The notes under the pieces were generated by a model. The model did not search any database. It was not told where the DNA came from and worked only from the letters and a program-made list of their open reading frames with translations. The position numbers were made by a program, and so were the translations under genes. A stretch of DNA of 7,992 nt from Clostridia bacterium (lineage in GTDB: Bacteria; Bacillota; Clostridia; Oscillospirales; Oscillospiraceae): contig QKDF01000207.1 in the NCBI GenBank assembly GCA_003245395.1, positions 1-7,992 of the forward strand, in the 5' to 3' direction. Below, piece after piece: positions 5,340-7,992 of the stretch. Positions within the stretch are counted from its first letter, which is position 1. The number at the start of each line of letters is the position of its first letter.

Positions 5340-7992
5340 ATGAAAAAACTGGTTGTTGGAATACTGGCGCATGTGGACGCGGGCAAGACCACACTCTCGG
5401 AAGCTCTGCTCTATCTCAGCGGGCAGCTGCGCACCCTGGGGCGGGTGGATCACCGGAATGCCTTTCTTGACACCTTCGCCCTGGAGCGGGAGCGGGGCAT
5501 CACCATCTTCTCCAAGCAGGCGGTGCTGCCATTGCAGGATGTGGAGATTACCCTGCTGGATACCCCCGGCCACGTAGACTTCTCCGCCGAGGCAGAACGG
5601 ACGCTGCAGGTGCTGGATTGCGCGATCCTGGTGATCAGCGGAACCGACGGCGTTCAAGGGCACACGCTGACGCTGTGGAAACTGTTGGAGCGATACCACG
5701 TACCAACCTTTCTATTTGTCAACAAAATGGATCTGCCGGGTGCCGACCGGGCCGCTCTGTTTGCCGAGCTACACCGGCGCCTGAGCGGCAGCTGTACGGA
5801 TTTCAGCGAGTCTTCCGAAACACTGCTGGAAACGGTGGCCATGTGTGACGAACGCGTCCTCACCGGCTATCTGGAGAGCGGCAGCATCCCCGATGAAGAA
5901 ATAAGCGGCCTGATTGTCCGGCGGCAGCTGTTCCCCTGTCTGTTCGGCGCCGCGCTGCGTCTGGAAGGCGTGGATGCTCTGCTGGACGCGTTGACCCGGT
6001 ATGCGCCCCGCCCACAGTATCCGGAAGACTTTGCCGCCAGAGTCTATAAGATCTCCCGGGACACCCAAGGCGGCAGGCTGACCTGGCTGAAGGTCACCGG
6101 CGGCACTTTAAAGGTCAAGTCAGTTCTCTCCGGCGAGCGAAACGGAACTCTCTGGCAGGAAAAGGTGGATCAGATCCGCATTTACTCCGGGGCAAAGTAC
6201 CGGACTGTGGACGAGGTTTCCGCTGGGACCGTGTGCGCGGTAACCGGGTTGAATCATACCCATCCCGGAGAGGGACTGGGCACGGAATCTTCCACTTCCG
6301 TGCCGCTGCTGGAGCCTGTGCTGACCTATCAAGTCCTGCTGCCCCGGAGGGACGATCCTTTCAGCGTCCTGACCAAGCTCCGGGAACTGGAGGAGGAAGA
6401 CCCACAGCTGCATATTGTCTGGAGCGAGCAGCTGCGCCAGATTCACATCCAGCTGATGGGGGTCATACAGCTGGAAATCCTCCAACGGCTAATCGCAGAG
6501 CGTTTTGGCCTGGAGGTGGATTTTGGTCCGGGAAACATCGTCTATCGGGAGACCATCGCCGCGCCGGTCATCGGCATCGGACATTTTGAACCTCTGCGCC
6601 ACTATGCCGAAGTACATCTGCTGATGGAGCCGGGAGAGCCGGGCAGCGGCGTACAAGTTGCCTCCGCATGCCCGGAGGAAATGCTGGATCGGACATGGCA
6701 GCGTCTGATTCTGACCCATTTGGAAGAGCGCAGCCACCCGGGTGTGCTCACCGGCTCTCCCATCACGGATCTGCAGATCACATTGGTGGCCGGGCGCGCC
6801 CACGTCAAACATACGGAGGGCGGCGATTTCCGTCAGGCTACCTATCGCGCCATACGCCAGGGGCTGATGCAGGCGCAAAGCATCCTGCTGGAGCCATGGT
6901 ACGACTGCCGCCTCACGCTCCCCGCCGAGCAGGTGGGTCGGGCCATGTCGGACCTACAGCGGATGTCCGGCACCTTCTCCCCGCCCGAAACCATGGGTAA
7001 CGAAGTCACCCTCACCGGCAGCGCGCCGGTAGCCTGTCTGCGGGACTACGGTGCCGAAGTGGCCGCCTATACCCGTGGACAGGGGCACCTGAGCTGTACA
7101 TTGAGCGGATACCGCCCCTGTCACAACCAGCCCGAAGTTGTGGAAGCCGTGGGGTATGATCTTGAACGGGACACGGAGCATCCGGCGGACTCGGTTTTCT
7201 GCGCTCACGGTGCGGGCTACAATGTCCGCTGGGATCAAGTTCCGGAACTGGCCCACGTATCCAGCGGCATCCGTCTCTCCCCTACTGAAAAGGCGCAGCC
7301 TGCACCCTCTTCACCAAGCGCCCCCCGCTCCGCCGCCTATACCGGGTCAGTCGAACAAAACAAAGAGCTGCAGGCCATTTTTGAACGGACCTACGGCCCC
7401 GTGAAGCGGCGGGAATTTTCGCCTCCAAAGGACGCAGCGGCCATCCCCTCTTCAAAACCTGCGGAGCCGGTGCCCTCCGGCCCGGAATATCTGCTGATAG
7501 ACGGATACAACATTATTTTCGCCTGGGACGAGCTGAAAACCGTGGCCCGGGACAACCTGGATGCGGCCCGACAGCTGCTGATGGACTTATTGTGTAACTA
7601 TCAGGGCTTCCGTAAATGTGAAGTCATCCTGGTGTTTGACGCCTATAAGGTTCCAAAAGGCACCGGTGAGGTAAGCCGCTACCACAACATCCATGTGGTC
7701 TATACCAAGGAGGCCGTAACCGCGGACGCCTATATCGAGCGTGCCACCTATGAGATTGGGCGGAAATACCGAGTTCGCGTTGCCACCTCCGATGGACCTG
7801 AACAGCTAATCATTTTGGGGCATGGCGCTCTGCGCCTGTCCGCAGACGCGTTTCATGAAGAGGTTCATCAGACTCTGGGGCAGATCTCCGGGATTCTATC
7901 CCGCAACAATCAGCTCTCCCGCCAGCGACCGGTGGAGAAAGCAATGGAAAAAGCACGGGAAAGAACAAATCTGGATAATTTTTCTCTAAAAT
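5340..7992 (+). CDS. TetM/EF-G-like ribosomal GTPase fused to Rae1/YacP-type NYN endoribonuclease (3' end outside window)
   Basis: The frame is open for 884 codons with no stop before the window ends. The ATG at 5340 is the only possible start, because an in-frame TAA lies at 5313 and the N-terminus MKKLVVGILAHVDAGKTT is family-typical. G-domain motifs are AHVDAGKT (10-17), RGIT (52-55), DTPGH (74-78), NKMD (128-131) and FGAA (202-205). Domain II spans about 228-320, III 325-400, IV 400-515, and V about 516-600 beginning LLEPW. A conserved SVFCAHGAG segment (618-626) follows, then a Pro/Ser/Lys-rich linker (about 645-715). Residues 717-845 match the YacP/Rae1 NYN (PIN-like) fold: LLIDGYNIIFAW (Asp721), VILVFDAYKVP (Asp767), VVYTKEAVTADAYIE (Asp796) and VATSDGPEQ (Asp818), a full acidic set. 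TetM is about 639 residues and free-standing Rae1 about 170. No ATG occurs between codons 552 and 748, so the nuclease is not made separately from an ATG start. Known relatives bind the ribosome A-site region (TetM) or cut mRNA there (Rae1). The start has only a weak GGCGGGA ribosome site. Confidence 0.93.
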   Translation, partial: MKKLVVGILAHVDAGKTTLSEALLYLSGQLRTLGRVDHRNAFLDTFALERERGITIFSKQAVLPLQDVEITLLDTPGHVDFSAEAERTLQVLDCAILVISGTDGVQGHTLTLWKLLERYHVPTFLFVNKMDLPGADRAALFAELHRRLSGSCTDFSESSETLLETVAMCDERVLTGYLESGSIPDEEISGLIVRRQLFPCLFGAALRLEGVDALLDALTRYAPRPQYPEDFAARVYKISRDTQGGRLTWLKVTGGTLKVKSVLSGERNGTLWQEKVDQIRIYSGAKYRTVDEVSAGTVCAVTGLNHTHPGEGLGTESSTSVPLLEPVLTYQVLLPRRDDPFSVLTKLRELEEEDPQLHIVWSEQLRQIHIQLMGVIQLEILQRLIAERFGLEVDFGPGNIVYRETIAAPVIGIGHFEPLRHYAEVHLLMEPGEPGSGVQVASACPEEMLDRTWQRLILTHLEERSHPGVLTGSPITDLQITLVAGRAHVKHTEGGDFRQATYRAIRQGLMQAQSILLEPWYDCRLTLPAEQVGRAMSDLQRMSGTFSPPETMGNEVTLTGSAPVACLRDYGAEVAAYTRGQGHLSCTLSGYRPCHNQPEVVEAVGYDLERDTEHPADSVFCAHGAGYNVRWDQVPELAHVSSGIRLSPTEKAQPAPSSPSAPRSAAYTGSVEQNKELQAIFERTYGPVKRREFSPPKDAAAIPSSKPAEPVPSGPEYLLIDGYNIIFAWDELKTVARDNLDAARQLLMDLLCNYQGFRKCEVILVFDAYKVPKGTGEVSRYHNIHVVYTKEAVTADAYIERATYEIGRKYRVRVATSDGPEQLIILGHGALRLSADAFHEEVHQTLGQISGILSRNNQLSRQRPVEKAMEKARERTNLDNFSLK

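Noticed and set aside
5165..5470. 101-codon plus-strand frame crossing the GTPase start, considered as a leader peptide
   Set aside because: Its ATG at 5165 lies upstream of the mapped promoter, and no good ribosome site precedes the internal ATG at 5327. The translation past 5340 is simply the GTPase gene out of frame.
4923..5699. 258-codon minus-strand frame that would extend the SCIFF precursor N-terminally by 210 residues
   Set aside because: The scfA promoter and ribosome site lie inside the extension, which also overlaps the GTPase gene on the other strand. The 48-residue product alone matches the family length.
5340..7260. Calling the GTPase a tetracycline resistance determinant
   Set aside because: Overall fold similarity to TetM is clear, but the domain IV loop lacks the Pro-Val pair, there is a large C-terminal nuclease fusion, and no mobile-element context is present.

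Overview
The window looks like a chromosomal segment from a Clostridia bacterium, most likely a GC-rich gut lineage of the Oscillospiraceae/Ruminococcaceae type. The strongest marker is a SCIFF ranthipeptide precursor next to its radical SAM maturase, a pair known as a near-universal Clostridia trait. Strong AGGAGG-type ribosome sites, sigma-A promoters with 17-nt spacers, and a cytidylate-kinase-like protein of the Firmicutes type agree with this. No tRNA, rRNA, CRISPR array, insertion sequence or phage gene was seen.

Layout. (1) 1-1310, plus strand: the 3' part of a cytidylate-kinase-like gene, coupled by an ATGA overlap to a class I glutamine amidotransferase-like peptidase (C26). (2) 1310-1350: a long, near-perfect hairpin with T-rich flanks on both sides, serving as a shared terminator for two convergent units. 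(3) 5171 down to 1406, minus strand: a unit with its own promoter, reading SCIFF precursor (scfA), a hairpin attenuator, radical SAM/SPASM maturase (scfB), an Orn/Lys/Arg-decarboxylase-family PLP enzyme (4 nt after scfB), and an L-fuculose-phosphate-type class II aldolase. (4) 5340 to the window end, plus strand and divergent from scfA: one long open frame joining a TetM/EF-G-like ribosomal GTPase to a C-terminal Rae1/YacP-type NYN endoribonuclease domain. It has its own consensus promoter and runs off the window without a stop.

How the parts may work together. scfA and scfB make a thioether-crosslinked peptide. The precursor here is atypical: it has five cysteines instead of six, and Gly37 sits where the crosslinked Thr is found in characterised homologues. 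The two genes after scfB may be passengers. However, an aldolase of this family can split 5-deoxyribulose-1-phosphate (from the radical SAM by-product 5'-deoxyadenosine) or its methylthio analogue (from polyamine synthesis), which would give the operon a metabolic logic; this is inference only. The GTPase-nuclease fusion is the most striking protein. It covalently links a factor that binds the ribosomal A-site region to a nuclease family known to cut mRNA in the A site, and its domain IV loop lacks the Pro-Val of TetM. A role in ribosome quality control or rescue therefore fits better than classical tetracycline resistance.
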